A stretch of 53,992 bases of DNA from Bacteroidota bacterium (GCA_019637975.1 JAHBUR010000027.1:1-53992), one strand, 5' to 3'; positions 19,555 through 29,038 are shown, counted from the first letter of the stretch. The notes: generated from the letters alone by a model not told the origin. Program-made: numbers and translations.

Positions 19555-21603
19555 TCAGAATACTGCGCTCGGTGGCGCCGGCTCATCGGGCCTGCCTGCA
19601 TTCTTGACAGGAATCTGAATAAGAATCCACGCAATGATGCCGAATATGACCAGGCTAGTGATAAACGAAGGCTCTTCGAATATTGCGAACAGCTTCACTT
19701 CCCAGAATGCAAACGCAGCAAAGAGAAGCCCGATCAATGCCTCTCCGGCAATCAGGCCGGCAGCGAGCAGAACGCCGTTGTTTTCCACGCGGGCCTTCTG
19801 TGCCGCATTATGTTCGCGTTGTGCACTGATTTTCTCAACCATGCCTTTGAACAATCCGCCGAGGAAGATTGCGAACGTTGTTTCGAGGGGAAGATACATG
19901 CCGACGCAAACCAGCATCGGGCTTTTTACCTGCATCAGAATGAAACCGAAGCCCATCAACATACCGACGATGATGAGGGGCCATGCCATTTGTCCGCCGA
20001 CAATGCCTTGCGAAAGCAACGCCATCAGACTTGCCTGCGGCGCAGGGAGTGCGCGTGAACCGAATCCGCCTTCGTACTGCGGTGTTGCCATCTTGCCCGC
20101 AGCAACGTCGCCTTCATGCAGAACGATGAGGGGAAGGAACATGACAGCAGCAGCCAATGCTATACCTACCAAATTGCCGACTTGCATTTTCCACGGCGTC
20201 CCGCCCAGAATGTGGCCGACTTTCAGATCCTGCAACATCTCGCCCGCAACTGCCGCCGCAACACACACAACTGCCGCCACGCCCAACACTGCAGCAACCC
20301 CGGCTTGTCCTTTCATACCGAGAGCAACCATGAGCAAAGCGGCAACGAGCAGCGTCGAAAGCGTGAGGCCGCTAATCGGGTTGTTGCTTGAGCCGATGAT
20401 ACCGACAAGATATCCGGACACCGCGGCAAAGAAAAATCCCGCGATGATCATCACGACTGTTGCCACCAACGCGGCCGCAACATCGCCCGCAAAGTAGTTG
20501 TAGATGAAGAACGTCGCCAATGCCGCTGCACCGATTCCGACCATCACCCACTTGAAGCTGAGATCGTTTTCGGTTCTGACCGTGACATGCCCGCCCGTTG
20601 CGGCCTTCTTCACATCACCGATCGAGCGTTTGATGCCGGTCAACAGGCTGTTCCTCATTCTGAACAACGTAAACCCGGCACTCACCAACATGCCGCCGAT
20701 GGCTATTGGTCGAACGATGTAACGCCAGACGTTTGCCGCCATTGCAACCCAGGTACCTTCTTCCGCAGGGGCACCTTCCGGAATCAGTGTAGGCCCGATG
20801 AAGTAGGTAAGAATCGGAACGAACAATCCCCAGGCAATCAGCCCGCCGCTGAAATTCAGTGACGCGAGCTTCGGCCCGATGATGTAACCGACGCCGATGT
20901 ATGCCGGACTGACGCCGGGCGAGCTGAGCAGAATACCGCTCTGTGCGCCGACTTCGCCTGTTGCGCGAAGCCCGATGACGGATTTCGAGAACCCGACCCA
21001 CTTCTCCCACGCTGTAGCAAAGAACTTGAACTGCCCCAATGCCTGAATCAGCGCACCAGCGCCCATTGCGCCAAACAGGAACTTGGCACCTGTTCCGCCC
21101 GAACGCCCTGCCTTGTGAATTTCCGAAGCCGCAACCGATTCGGGGAACGGCAATTCAACATCCTCCACCATCACACGCCGCAGCAACACGACGAACATGA
21201 TGCCGAGAACACCCCCCGCCGTCATGATTGCTGCGGATTCAAGATAGTGCTGGGTGGTTGCAAACTCAGGCCAAATGCCCGCAATGAAGAATGCAGGCAA
21301 TGTGAAAATGGCACCGGCCGCGACGGACTCACCGATGGAGCCGACGGTTCGCGAGAAGTTTTCTTCGAGAATGGAACCCTTCAAGATCCGCAGCAACGCC
21401 ATACCGATAACTGCCGCGGGGTACGTTGCAGCAATCGTCATTCCGGCTTTCAAACCGAGATAGGCATTTGCCGCGCCGAGAACCACGCACATGATAAGCC
21501 CGATGACCAGAGCACGAAGAGTAAATTCCTTCATGTCAGTTTCAGCCGGAACATACGGCTTGTATCGTATACCGCCGCCGGCGGCGGAAGCACTGTCAGC
21601 CAT
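19555..21603 (-). CDS. OPT family oligopeptide transporter
   Basis: Integral inner-membrane transporter of 682 residues with about 14 to 16 hydrophobic helices. The N-terminus after a short cytoplasmic tail reads FTLRALVIGLIMCVVLGAANAYLGLKAGMTIAATYPAAVI, the classic start of prokaryotic OPT proteins, and GNLVG/GGTPWKMQVG and GSSNNPISGLTLSTLL are also family features. OPT proteins import small peptides, or sometimes metal chelates, with protons. The start ATG has AAGGAG 5 bases upstream. It is followed by the PqqD-like and pepD genes, suggesting peptide import coupled to hydrolysis. Its substrate is not provable here. Confidence 0.95.
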   Translation of the reverse strand: MADSASAAGGGIRYKPYVPAETDMKEFTLRALVIGLIMCVVLGAANAYLGLKAGMTIAATYPAAVIGMALLRILKGSILEENFSRTVGSIGESVAAGAIFTLPAFFIAGIWPEFATTQHYLESAAIMTAGGVLGIMFVVLLRRVMVEDVELPFPESVAASEIHKAGRSGGTGAKFLFGAMGAGALIQALGQFKFFATAWEKWVGFSKSVIGLRATGEVGAQSGILLSSPGVSPAYIGVGYIIGPKLASLNFSGGLIAWGLFVPILTYFIGPTLIPEGAPAEEGTWVAMAANVWRYIVRPIAIGGMLVSAGFTLFRMRNSLLTGIKRSIGDVKKAATGGHVTVRTENDLSFKWVMVGIGAAALATFFIYNYFAGDVAAALVATVVMIIAGFFFAAVSGYLVGIIGSSNNPISGLTLSTLLVAALLMVALGMKGQAGVAAVLGVAAVVCVAAAVAGEMLQDLKVGHILGGTPWKMQVGNLVGIALAAAVMFLPLIVLHEGDVAAGKMATPQYEGGFGSRALPAPQASLMALLSQGIVGGQMAWPLIIVGMLMGFGFILMQVKSPMLVCVGMYLPLETTFAIFLGGLFKGMVEKISAQREHNAAQKARVENNGVLLAAGLIAGEALIGLLFAAFAFWEVKLFAIFEEPSFITSLVIFGIIAWILIQIPVKNAGRPDEPAPPSAVF

Positions 21604-21999
21604 AACAACTCCTTGGAAAATTGAGAAGATTGATGTTTCCGAATCGAATACTTTGCCGCCTTAAACAGCGCAACTCAAAGTGGCAAGAGTATTGCGAAAT
21701 CGGCATTTGTCCAGGTTGGAGTCGGGTTGTACAAAGCGGGCGGTAGTTCGAATTCATTAATGAAAGAACAGGGATGCGAGTGGCTCGCACAGTAAGCCTC
21801 GACTCCCGATGGGAGCCTTTACATCGCATATTCAGTGAGCAGGCAGATACGGGGATCCGTTATCGAACCCCCCGTATCATTGAGAAATTGTTGTTGAAAA
21901 TATAGACAGAGCCTTTCTGAGAATCAAGGCAAAAAGAAGCAGCCGAAATCGCCCTTTCCCGCCAGAAACAGGCCCAAATCACAACCCTAAGAGCTTCGC
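21604..21999. other. 396-base gap between AbgT and OPT genes
   Basis: No convincing gene on either strand. It holds inverted repeats: CCCTGAGC/GCTC..AGGG at 21985-22005, overlapping the AbgT stop and perhaps a weak terminator; ATACGGGG (21847-21854) with CCCCGTAT (21870-21877); and a short CTCCC/GGGAG hairpin near 21803-21815. None has a strong T-run. The part near 21610-21760 probably carries the OPT promoter, but I cannot fix its position. Confidence 0.6.
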
Positions 22000-23523
22000 T
22001 CAGGGCACGTACTGAAGCGGAGCATCCGGACCTACCGGTATCCCGAGCAGCATCCATCCGATGAGCATGGCAATTCTCACGATTGCAAAAGCGACAGCAA
22101 ACGGCAGCATCGCTGAAATGATCGAGCCGATTCCGATATCCTTCACATACTTCTGTGCAAACGTCACCACCAGCGGGAAATATGGCAGCAGCGGTGTAAG
22201 AATGTTGGAATACGAGTCGCCGACTCGATATGATGCCTGCGTTAATTCAGGCGAGTATCCCATCAACATCAGCATCGGCACAAAAATCGGCGCCATGATT
22301 GCCCATTTCGCCGACGCGCTTCCAATGAAGATATTGATGAACGATGCAACAAGCACGAACGAGACAATCAGCGGAATGCCGGTAAACCCGATAGACTTCA
22401 GAACGTCCGCCCCCGTGATGGCAAAGATGACGCCAAGGTTCGACCAGCCGAAGTAGGCGACGAACTGCGCCGCGGCAAAAGCAAGAACAATATATCCGCC
22501 CATCGTCCCCATTGCTTCTGTCGTCATCGACGAGATTTGCTTGTCTGATTTGATCGTGCCGACAATAAAGCCGTACACCATTCCCGGAATCAGAAACATG
22601 AACAACATGATAGGAACAATGCTGACGAAGAACGGCGTGAACCCGCCCTGCGCATCGCGCAGAATTCCGTTCTCCGGAATAATCGTCATGAAGGCAAGTA
22701 CAGTCAGCACAATCGCACTGATACTCGCCCACAGAAGTCCCTTTTTCTCTTTTGCAGTGAGCGGCTGATTCTCCGATTCCGCGCCCTCTTCATATTTGCC
22801 GAGTCTGGGTTCGAGAATGCGCTCGGTGACGTACGTTCCCGTAATGGTAATGAGAGGAACGGAAGCCGCCATGAAATACCAGTTGGAGGTCGGCGCAACG
22901 TTGTACGCCGGATTGATAAGCTTTGCAGCCGAGTCGGTGAAACCGGCAAGCAAAGGGTCGAGAGATGTAAGGAAGAGGTTCGCCCCGAATCCGCCCGAAA
23001 CTCCTGCAAATGCGGCGGCGAGTCCCGCGATAGGATGTCGCCCCATTCCCAGAAAAATCACCGCCCCGATCGGAAGCAATACAACATAGCCCGCATCAAC
23101 CGCAAGACTCGAAAGCTGCCCCGCGGTAACAATTGACGCGGTGATGAGCCCCTTCGGAACGCTTGAAACAAACGCCTTGAGCCCCGTTGCAATGAGCCCG
23201 CTCCGTTCGGCAACGCCAATGCCGAGCATCACCACCAGCACAAGTCCCAGCGGCGGAAAGGCCGTGAAGGTTCTGACCATCTCTGTCATAATGCGAGTGA
23301 TTCCTTCACCGTTCAGCAAATTTACCGCAGTAATCGTGGCGCCGGTTCCCGGGTGTACAGCCGATACACCGAGAGAGGAAGCAATCCACGACGAAATCAG
23401 GACGATCACAATCAGAATGAGGAACAACGTCACCGGTTGAGGCAACCGGTTTCCCTGCTTCTCAATTGTATCGAGACTTCGAAGAACGAACCGTTCGAGC
23501 CATCCGGGCTTTTTTTCCGCCAT
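22000..23523 (-). CDS. AbgT family transporter
   Basis: A 507-residue membrane protein of the AbgT family (p-aminobenzoyl-glutamate transport; some members export sulfonamides). Features are a short amphipathic start (WLERFVLRSLDTIEKQGNRLPQP) and about 11 helices. The re-entrant loop motifs GGFGANLFLTSLDPLLAG and FINIFIGSASAKWAIMAPIFVPMLM are followed by YRVGDSYSNILTPLLPYFPLV, all strongly conserved. ATG at 23523 has AAAGGAG five bases upstream. It lies 12 bases after the proline dehydrogenase gene, so the two are probably one transcript. That link hints at uptake of glutamate-containing or peptide-like compounds but proves nothing. Confidence 0.95.
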   Translation of the reverse strand: MAEKKPGWLERFVLRSLDTIEKQGNRLPQPVTLFLILIVIVLISSWIASSLGVSAVHPGTGATITAVNLLNGEGITRIMTEMVRTFTAFPPLGLVLVVMLGIGVAERSGLIATGLKAFVSSVPKGLITASIVTAGQLSSLAVDAGYVVLLPIGAVIFLGMGRHPIAGLAAAFAGVSGGFGANLFLTSLDPLLAGFTDSAAKLINPAYNVAPTSNWYFMAASVPLITITGTYVTERILEPRLGKYEEGAESENQPLTAKEKKGLLWASISAIVLTVLAFMTIIPENGILRDAQGGFTPFFVSIVPIMLFMFLIPGMVYGFIVGTIKSDKQISSMTTEAMGTMGGYIVLAFAAAQFVAYFGWSNLGVIFAITGADVLKSIGFTGIPLIVSFVLVASFINIFIGSASAKWAIMAPIFVPMLMLMGYSPELTQASYRVGDSYSNILTPLLPYFPLVVTFAQKYVKDIGIGSIISAMLPFAVAFAIVRIAMLIGWMLLGIPVGPDAPLQYVP

Positions 23524-23535
23524 GAGTACTCCTTT

Positions 23536-24438
23536 CTATTTGTTGGGGGTGAATAGCGCTTTGAATACGTAGCCTGCGATTTCCGGGTTCTCTTTGAAGC
23601 GGCGGGTCGAGTAGCCGTACCAATGCTCGCCGAACGGTACGTAGAGTCTCAGCTTGTGCCCGTCACGTACCAGTTTCTTGCGGAGTTCGGGCCTGACGCC
23701 GAGAAGCATCTGAAATTCGTAGTCGGTTTTCTGCAATCCCAGTTCATTGATCATCGCAATAGCGCCGTCAACCAACACGCTGTCATGTGTGGCAATGCCG
23801 ACGTAGGCCTTCTGTTCGAACATCATTCTGAGAAGTGTGAGAAAGTTCTGCTGCACTTCTTCACGACCCTGAAACGCTATGTCGGGGGATTCCTTGTAGA
23901 TTCCCTTGCATAAGCGGAAGTTCGGCTTCTCTTTTAGAAGTAGACGTGTGTCTTCTTCGGTTCGGAAAAGATATGCCTGCAGAACAATTCCGGTATTCGG
24001 GAAATCCTTGTGCAAAGCCCGAAAGACGTCGATGGTATCCGTTGTGCAGGTTGAATTTTCCATGTCAAAACGGACGAAGATGTTCTGCGCTGCGGCAACT
24101 TTCAAAATCTCCCTCACATTCTCCGTACAGAAATCCTTCTCGAGTTTCAATCCGAGCGATGTCAGTTTGATGGAGAGATTGGAATCGAGCTTTTCTTTTG
24201 TGATAGTCTGGAGAACTTCAATTGATTGGTTGCGCGACTCAACAGCTTCTTCTTTTGTAAAAATATCCTCGCCAAGAACATCGAGGGTGGCGCAAGCACC
24301 CTCAGTGTTGATTTGACGGACACAGGTGATGGCATCGGCGAGTGTTTCGCCTGCAATGTAGCGACCCGCAAATTTACGAACGATTGGCCGGGGAACAAGC
24401 GGTATGCTGCTGACAACTAACTTGTTAAAGAAGGACAT
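23536..24438 (-). CDS. putA: Proline dehydrogenase, monofunctional
   Basis: FAD-dependent enzyme of 300 residues, oxidising L-proline to pyrroline-5-carboxylate and passing electrons to quinone. The TIM-barrel PRODH signatures are present: SNLSIKLTSLGLKLEKDF, FVRFDMENS, GIVLQAYLFRTEEDT, RLCKGIYKES, GIATHD, and the C-terminal YVPFGEHWYGYSTRRFKENP, whose paired arginines bind the proline carboxylate. It is the short PRODH form, not the long bifunctional PutA; a P5C dehydrogenase is not in the window. AbgT follows 12 bases downstream. With DPP-IV, OPT and PepD nearby, it would dispose of proline from peptides. Confidence 0.93.
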   Translation of the reverse strand: MSFFNKLVVSSIPLVPRPIVRKFAGRYIAGETLADAITCVRQINTEGACATLDVLGEDIFTKEEAVESRNQSIEVLQTITKEKLDSNLSIKLTSLGLKLEKDFCTENVREILKVAAAQNIFVRFDMENSTCTTDTIDVFRALHKDFPNTGIVLQAYLFRTEEDTRLLLKEKPNFRLCKGIYKESPDIAFQGREEVQQNFLTLLRMMFEQKAYVGIATHDSVLVDGAIAMINELGLQKTDYEFQMLLGVRPELRKKLVRDGHKLRLYVPFGEHWYGYSTRRFKENPEIAGYVFKALFTPNK

Positions 24439-24579
24439 GACAGTACTCTAAGTTGTTGATACGCAATGTGTTAAAGCGAGCTGAACAAATGTAGAAAAAC
24501 GGAAGGTAACGGAATGCATTCGTTTCATGCAACCCTGAAAAAGATAGTCACGGCTTGATACAAAAGCAAGGGAAATGCC

Positions 24580-25125
24580 CTACCCCCAGATCAGATTCAC
24601 CAGCCAAACTGATGCGAGAATGCCGACAACATCGGCAACAATTCCGGCGGGCACGGCGTGCCGAGTTTTCGTAACGGAAACAGAACCGAAATACACTGCA
24701 AGAACGTAGAACGTCGTCTCGCCGCTTCCCATCATCACACTCACCATTCTCCCGATGAGTGAATCGGGACCGTGAGCCGCAATCGTCTCGGACATCACTC
24801 CAAGCGCCCCGCTGCCTGAAAGCGGTCGCATAACCGCCATCGGGATTGTCTCTGCCGGCATACCGATGAGTGAAGTCAGCGGAGAAAGCACGGCAGTCAG
24901 AATCTCCATCGCGCCACCGGCACGGAAAATCCCGATTGCCACCAACATCGCAACAAGAAACGGAATAATCCGAACCGCCACATTGAAGCCTTCTTTCGCC
25001 CCTTCAACAAACGCTTCGTAGATTTTCACCTTCTTGAACGCGCCGTACAAAACAATTGAAAGAATCAAAAACGGGATTGCAAAAGTCGAGATGGTTTTTG
25101 TGATGTCAACAAATGCTTGCATCAT
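24580..25125 (-). CDS. spmB: SpmB-like membrane protein (nucleoside recognition/Gate domain)
   Basis: A 181-residue membrane protein with about five helices, homologous to spore maturation protein B. Conserved blocks are EGAKEGFNVAVRIIPFLVAMLVAIGIFRAGG, MRPLSGSGALGVM and MGSGETTFYVLAVYFGSV. The latter two are the Gate-domain core, also found in nucleoside transporters. In Bacillus, SpmA and SpmB affect spore core dehydration; homologs are widespread in non-sporulating bacteria, where their role is unclear. The start overlaps the spmA stop by 4 bases (ATGA), so the two are co-translated and probably form one complex. Confidence 0.9.
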   Translation of the reverse strand: MMQAFVDITKTISTFAIPFLILSIVLYGAFKKVKIYEAFVEGAKEGFNVAVRIIPFLVAMLVAIGIFRAGGAMEILTAVLSPLTSLIGMPAETIPMAVMRPLSGSGALGVMSETIAAHGPDSLIGRMVSVMMGSGETTFYVLAVYFGSVSVTKTRHAVPAGIVADVVGILASVWLVNLIWG

Positions 25126-25766
25126 CCCTCCAGTTGCTTTTTGTAAAAGGGAAGTTTTGCCAGCAATTTTACCGTTGTCACTCCGACAATTGTCGAGATG
25201 GTCGTTGCGACGATTGCAGCGCCTAAGAACTCCGTCGGGTTGGCCGAACCCGCCGCCACCCGGATGGCAATCACGGGAGCAGCAACGAGTTGAACATTAC
25301 TGGTGTTGATGACGAGGAACGTACACATTGCATCGGTTGCGGTGCCGAGTTTCTTGTTGAGCTTGTTCAACTCTTCCATTGCCTTGAGGCCGAGCGGAGT
25401 TGCAGCATTGGCAAGCCCGAGCATGTTGGCCGAGATATTCATGATCATCGCCCCCATTGCAGGATGCTCGGCAGGGACATCAGGAAAGAGGCGGGATGTA
25501 AGGGGCTTCAACAACTTGGCAAGTAGCGTGATAAGCCCGGCCTGTTCGGCAATTTTCATAATCCCCAGCCACAATGCCATAATCCCGATGAGTCCGAGGG
25601 CAAGCGTTACAGCGGTTTTGGCGGAGCCGATGATGCCTTCATTCGTGACCTTCATAATGGCAGGAAATTGTTGTTCGGCAGCAGGGTCGGGGGGCTGTGT
25701 AATATCCTTCCCTACCGCGACGGCAATCCCAATGATGATGAGGGCAAGCCAGATGTAGTTGAGCAT
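25122..25766 (-). CDS. spmA: SpmA-like membrane protein (nucleoside recognition/Gate domain)
   Basis: A 214-residue membrane protein, partner of the SpmB-like gene. It starts MLNYIWLALIIIGIAVAV and carries the conserved SAKTAVTLALGLIGIMALWLGIMKIAE, HPAMGAMIMNISANMLGLANAATPLGLKAM and FLVINTSNVQLVA segments. The asparagine-rich ANMLGLANAATP block is the family signature. Together SpmA and SpmB look like two halves of a transporter-like unit. No ribosome site is obvious; the region just upstream is a spacer of short direct repeats (25774-25797). No sporulation genes apart from SpoIID-domain and Spm homologs are seen. Confidence 0.9.
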   Translation of the reverse strand: MLNYIWLALIIIGIAVAVGKDITQPPDPAAEQQFPAIMKVTNEGIIGSAKTAVTLALGLIGIMALWLGIMKIAEQAGLITLLAKLLKPLTSRLFPDVPAEHPAMGAMIMNISANMLGLANAATPLGLKAMEELNKLNKKLGTATDAMCTFLVINTSNVQLVAAPVIAIRVAAGSANPTEFLGAAIVATTISTIVGVTTVKLLAKLPFYKKQLEG

Positions 25767-25773
25767 GGGAGTC

Positions 25774-25811
25774 TTAGAGTTATGAGTTTGTAGAGTTCCT
25801 GGGGTTCCAGG
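25774..25811. repeat. Short-repeat spacer between DUF5683 gene and spmA
   Basis: Degenerate repeats of GAGTT spaced 8 to 9 bases apart, including GAGTTTGTAGAGTT (25784-25797), then GTTCC copies that can form a 5 bp hairpin. The same 14-mer occurs inverted at 47049-47062. Confidence 0.7.
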
Positions 25812-25813
25812 TT

Positions 25814-26419
25814 CTAAAAGCCGATCCTAAGTCTTAGCCTTGCGCTGTGACTGTACTGATGGTCGAATTCCGGCATAAGCCGGATCGACAGATCATCTCC
25901 AACATTGAAATCATACAAGCTGGCATCGACGTATGCGTCAACAAGATTTACAAGGTAGTAGATGAAGATGTACCAGGAAAATGTGTCGCGGATATCCTTG
26001 TAGTCTTCGCGTAAACGGGAATACGTCGGGTTGCCCGCGCTGTTTTCAGGTGTGATGCTTTCGCCGTAGAGTCTGCGGTAATGCTTGATGCTGTCATTCG
26101 CATCAATCCATTGCGAAGCGAAATAGTAACCGAAGCCGAGCAGGATGGGGACTTTCCAGTAGGATTCGTTGTAGAACTGACCGGCACCTGGAAGCACGGC
26201 GGAAAGCGCAAGCGCCAAACCGGGAGATTTGCCCGTTTGCTCCGCCTTCGCAACACTGTCGATTTGCTTCACGCTCATCTCCATCAGGAGGTTGACTGCA
26301 CGGGCCGAGTCTTGAGGAGAAATGCGTGTAACGGAATAAGGGCGAGTTTCCTCTTGCGACGCTGCGGGCGAGCAGACGAGCGTCGCTGCCAACAGGCACC
26401 ACCACCCGGCCCGTATCAT
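25814..26419 (-). CDS. DUF5683 domain protein
   Basis: A secreted or membrane-associated protein of 201 residues. The start ATG at 26419 lies one base after the ridA stop and gives a signal peptide (MIRAGWWCLLAATLVCSPAASQ); longer frames upstream overlap ridA. The central SAVLPGAGQFYNESYWKVPILLGFGYYFASQW block is the DUF5683 signature, with one or two hydrophobic segments, followed by FSWYIFIYYLVNLVDAYVDASLYDF and a strand-like C-terminus (SARLRLRIGF). This is a common Bacteroidota family of unknown function. It is the last gene of the parA-parB-ridA run. Confidence 0.87.
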   Translation of the reverse strand: MIRAGWWCLLAATLVCSPAASQEETRPYSVTRISPQDSARAVNLLMEMSVKQIDSVAKAEQTGKSPGLALALSAVLPGAGQFYNESYWKVPILLGFGYYFASQWIDANDSIKHYRRLYGESITPENSAGNPTYSRLREDYKDIRDTFSWYIFIYYLVNLVDAYVDASLYDFNVGDDLSIRLMPEFDHQYSHSARLRLRIGF

Positions 26420-26420
26420 G

Positions 26421-26810
26421 TTACGATTTTTCGATGACGGCAATCGCTTCAATTTCCACACGTACATCTTTCGGCAGCCGCGCCACCTCAACGGTAGAAC
26501 GTGCCGGCGGATTCTCCTTGAAGTATTCGCCGTATACTTCATTCATTGCGGCGAACTCGTTCATATCCTTGATGAAAACAGTTGTCTTCACGACGTTGTC
26601 AATTGATGTACCTGCGGCTTCGAGAATTGCCTTGAGGTTCTGCAGCACGCGGTGGGTTTGCGCCTTCACATCTCCCTCAATCACAAGCCCCGTTTCAGCA
26701 TTGATGGCGATTTGTCCGGCCGTGAACAACAGCGTATTATGCACAACTCCCTGGCTGTACGGCCCGATGGCGCCGGGAGCTTTTGTGGTTTTGATGATTT
26801 GCTTTTTCAT
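26421..26810 (-). CDS. ridA: RidA family enamine/imine deaminase
   Basis: A 129-residue trimeric enzyme that hydrolyses reactive enamines and imines such as 2-aminoacrylate made by PLP enzymes. The ATG at 26810 is preferred because the longer frame overlaps parB and has no homology there. Typical motifs are [12 protein letters not shown] near residue 11, [14 protein letters not shown], and the C-terminal [23 protein letters not shown], which holds the substrate-binding arginine (the first in this run) and catalytic residues. It lies 34 bases after parB and 1 base before the DUF5683 gene, probably in the same transcript. Confidence 0.95.
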   Translation of the reverse strand: MKKQIIKTTKAPGAIGPYSQGVVHNTLLFTAGQIAINAETGLVIEGDVKAQTHRVLQNLKAILEAAGTSIDNVVKTTVFIKDMNEFAAMNEVYGEYFKENPPARSTVEVARLPKDVRVEIEAIAVIEKS

Positions 26811-26844
26811 GTTCGTGTACGTCTTATGGAATGCGAGAAATGAC

Positions 26845-27744
26845 TTATGACTCAATCGTTGCAAAAAGATCGAGAAGGCGGTCAAGGTCATCAAGCGAAT
26901 AGTACTCGATGAGAATATGGCCTTTGCCGTCTGCCATGTCTTTTACTTCAACTTTTGTTCCCAGTTTCTGGCGGAGCTTCTCTTCGATGCTCGCCAGCGC
27001 GTTGCTTGGAGTTGAACCGGCGGAGCGGCGAGCTGATTTGCCACGTGCTTTGCTGCGCCCGCTTTCGCGGACGGCCTTTTCCACTTCACGGACAGACCAG
27101 CCTTTCGACATAATCTTATGAAAGATATGCAGTTGCAGGGACGGGTCGTCTATCGTAATCAGGGCACGGGCATGTCCGGCACTCAAATCGCCTTTCCGAA
27201 CGGCTGTTTGAATATTCTCCGGCAGCTTCAACAATCTCAAAAAATTCGTGATCGTGGAACGATCCTTGCCGGTCTTCTGCGCAACCTGTTCGATCGTGTG
27301 GTTCAGTTCTTCCGTGAGACGTTTGTAGGAGATGGCGATTTCGATTGGATTGAGATTGGAACGCTGCAAGTTCTCGATCAATGCAAGCTCAAGCAATTCC
27401 TCGCGGGAGTGTATCTTGATAATGTACGCGGGAATTTGTGAAAGACCCGCCTCACGCGAAGCGCGCAACCGCCGCTCACCCGATATCAACTGATACTCGC
27501 CATCAACGCGACAAACGGTTATCGGCTGGATGATGCCCTTCTCCTGTATCGAGCGTTTCAACTCATCCAATTCCACCGGATCGAAATCCGCCCGCGGCTG
27601 AAAGGGGTTCGGCCTGATTTTCCCGACGTCAATGTTGGCAATTGTGTCGCTCGTTACCCCGTCATCCTGTCTGCCGACGAGCGGGACAGTTGGCCTCGGA
27701 ATAAGCGACGCGAGACCACGCCCGAGCACAGGCTTTGTTCTCAT
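26845..27744 (-). CDS. parB: Chromosome partitioning protein ParB
   Basis: CTP-dependent DNA clamp that loads at parS sites and recruits ParA for chromosome segregation. The 299-residue protein starts [13 protein letters not shown], which includes the ParA-stimulating segment. It carries the CTP-binding motif GERR at residues 89-92 ([10 protein letters not shown]) and [13 protein letters not shown], then a helix-turn-helix ([23 protein letters not shown]), a basic linker ([14 protein letters not shown]) and a short C-terminal dimerisation domain. It overlaps parA by 4 bases. No consensus parS (TGTTTCACGTGAAACA) was noticed in the window. Confidence 0.97.
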   Translation of the reverse strand: MRTKPVLGRGLASLIPRPTVPLVGRQDDGVTSDTIANIDVGKIRPNPFQPRADFDPVELDELKRSIQEKGIIQPITVCRVDGEYQLISGERRLRASREAGLSQIPAYIIKIHSREELLELALIENLQRSNLNPIEIAISYKRLTEELNHTIEQVAQKTGKDRSTITNFLRLLKLPENIQTAVRKGDLSAGHARALITIDDPSLQLHIFHKIMSKGWSVREVEKAVRESGRSKARGKSARRSAGSTPSNALASIEEKLRQKLGTKVEVKDMADGKGHILIEYYSLDDLDRLLDLFATIES

Positions 27745-28550
27745 TGTTCATTCTCCCGGGGATGTGTCTGCACGATACGCACAGCATGATTGTTATTCGC
27801 GAGAACTTCCTGGGCAAGATCCATATAGTTGCGCGTTCCCGCAGAAACAGCATCGTACAGAATAATCGGCTTGCCGAAACTCGGCGCTTCACTCAGCCGG
27901 ACGTTGCGAGTGATGATCGCCCGGAAGACTTTCTCTCCGAAGTACTTTTTCACTTCTTCGATAATCTGGTTGGAAAGGCGGAGCCGGCTATCATACATCG
28001 TCATTAATACACCCTCAATATCCAATTGTTCATTCAACTGCTTCTTGACCATATTAATGGTGTTGAGAAGTTGCCCCAATCCTTCGAGCGCGTAGTATTC
28101 GCATTGCACGGGTATCAACACGGAATCGGCGGCCGTCAAGGCATTCAGCGTAATCAAGCCGAGTGAAGGCGGGCAGTCGACAAAAATGAAATCGTAGTCG
28201 CTGCGGATTGCGTCGAGTGCTGCTTTCAAGCGCTTTTCGCGATCTTCCAAGTCGACCATTTCCACTTCAGCGCCGACGAGATTGATGTGAGAAGGGATAA
28301 GCGAAAGGTACGGCATCTGCGTTTTTACGATTGCAGTCGAAGGGGCGAGATTGCCGACTATCAACTCATAGCTGCTGCATCCTTCAGACGAGCCTTCGAA
28401 CCCGACGCCGCTTGTTGCATTCGATTGCGGGTCGACATCCACAAGCAGCGTACGTTTCTCCGCCGCGGCCACACACGCCGCAAGGTTGACCGCCGTCGTC
28501 GTCTTTCCGACGCCCCCCTTCTGATTCGCAATAGTGATGATCTTGCCCAA
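27741..28550 (-). CDS. parA: Chromosome partitioning ATPase ParA/Soj
   Basis: Walker-type ATPase of 269 residues that dimerises on DNA and moves ParB complexes. The deviant Walker A motif KGGVGKTT is at residues 11-18, the Walker B-like region at [14 protein letters not shown], and the conserved DVDPQSNAT near residue 39. The start codon is TTG at 28550, with AAGGAAGG six bases upstream; no better codon is in frame. It lies 14 bases after the membrane protein gene at 28565-29038 and overlaps parB by 4 bases. The chromosomal type of the pair suggests that the replication origin may be within tens of kilobases, although no oriC gene is visible here. Confidence 0.97.
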   Translation of the reverse strand: MGKIITIANQKGGVGKTTTAVNLAACVAAAEKRTLLVDVDPQSNATSGVGFEGSSEGCSSYELIVGNLAPSTAIVKTQMPYLSLIPSHINLVGAEVEMVDLEDREKRLKAALDAIRSDYDFIFVDCPPSLGLITLNALTAADSVLIPVQCEYYALEGLGQLLNTINMVKKQLNEQLDIEGVLMTMYDSRLRLSNQIIEEVKKYFGEKVFRAIITRNVRLSEAPSFGKPIILYDAVSAGTRNYMDLAQEVLANNNHAVRIVQTHPRENEQ

Positions 28551-28564
28551 CAGATTCCTTCCTT

Positions 28565-29038
28565 TTATGAACTCATACCTGACGCCACCAACAACGCGAT
28601 AATGGCCAACGCCACGTTGATCTTACCGAACATCAGCATCTGTTTGTAAAACCGGATAGCCTGCTCATCCGGTTCTCCCGCCGCCAGTGCCGATTCAAGG
28701 CGGCTCCACATTCTCGCGTATCCGAATCCAAAAAAAACCATGAGTACAAAGATAAGCTGTTTCGCGGCAAGCAATACCGACCACAAGCTTTCGAAATTCA
28801 GAAACAGAAAGCGGGGGTCGAACAGCATCAATACCGCTCCCGTAACCAGTATTGTCCACACACACATCCACACAAACGGCTGAAACCTGCCCAACAAATG
28901 ACGCACGAATGGATCAAATTGCCTCTGCTCGACGCGGGCAACCGGTGATGTCACAACCGCCTGATACAGCATTCCGCCGAACCAAACTACCACGGAGAAT
29001 ACGTGCAGACTTCGTGCACTCCACAAAAGAAAATCCAT
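28565..29038 (-). CDS. CopD-like four-helix membrane protein
   Basis: A 157-residue membrane protein with four predicted helices: [60 protein letters not shown] and [16 protein letters not shown]. The [11 protein letters not shown] start with an early histidine resembles CopD/DUF-type membrane proteins linked to copper or heme handling; the match is by pattern only. It lies 14 bases upstream of parA and may be the first gene of that transcript. No metal-handling neighbour supports a specific role. Confidence 0.7.
   Translation of the reverse strand: MDFLLWSARSLHVFSVVVWFGGMLYQAVVTSPVARVEQRQFDPFVRHLLGRFQPFVWMCVWTILVTGAVLMLFDPRFLFLNFESLWSVLLAAKQLIFVLMVFFGFGYARMWSRLESALAAGEPDEQAIRFYKQMLMFGKINVALAIIALLVASGMSS

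Noticed and set aside
18862..20058. Long plus-strand ORF of 398 codons
   Set aside because: It runs antisense across pepD, the PqqD-like gene and the OPT gene, all with clear homology on the minus strand; its protein shows no recognisable motif.
24580..25766. A sporulating organism, suggested by SpoIID and SpmA/SpmB names
   Set aside because: These families are common in non-sporulating bacteria, and the outer-membrane genes in the window indicate a diderm with no other spore gene.
26845..28550. A parS site near parAB
   Set aside because: I looked for the 16-base consensus and its close variants and did not notice one; the ATCACGTGAT palindrome near 19465 does not match parS.
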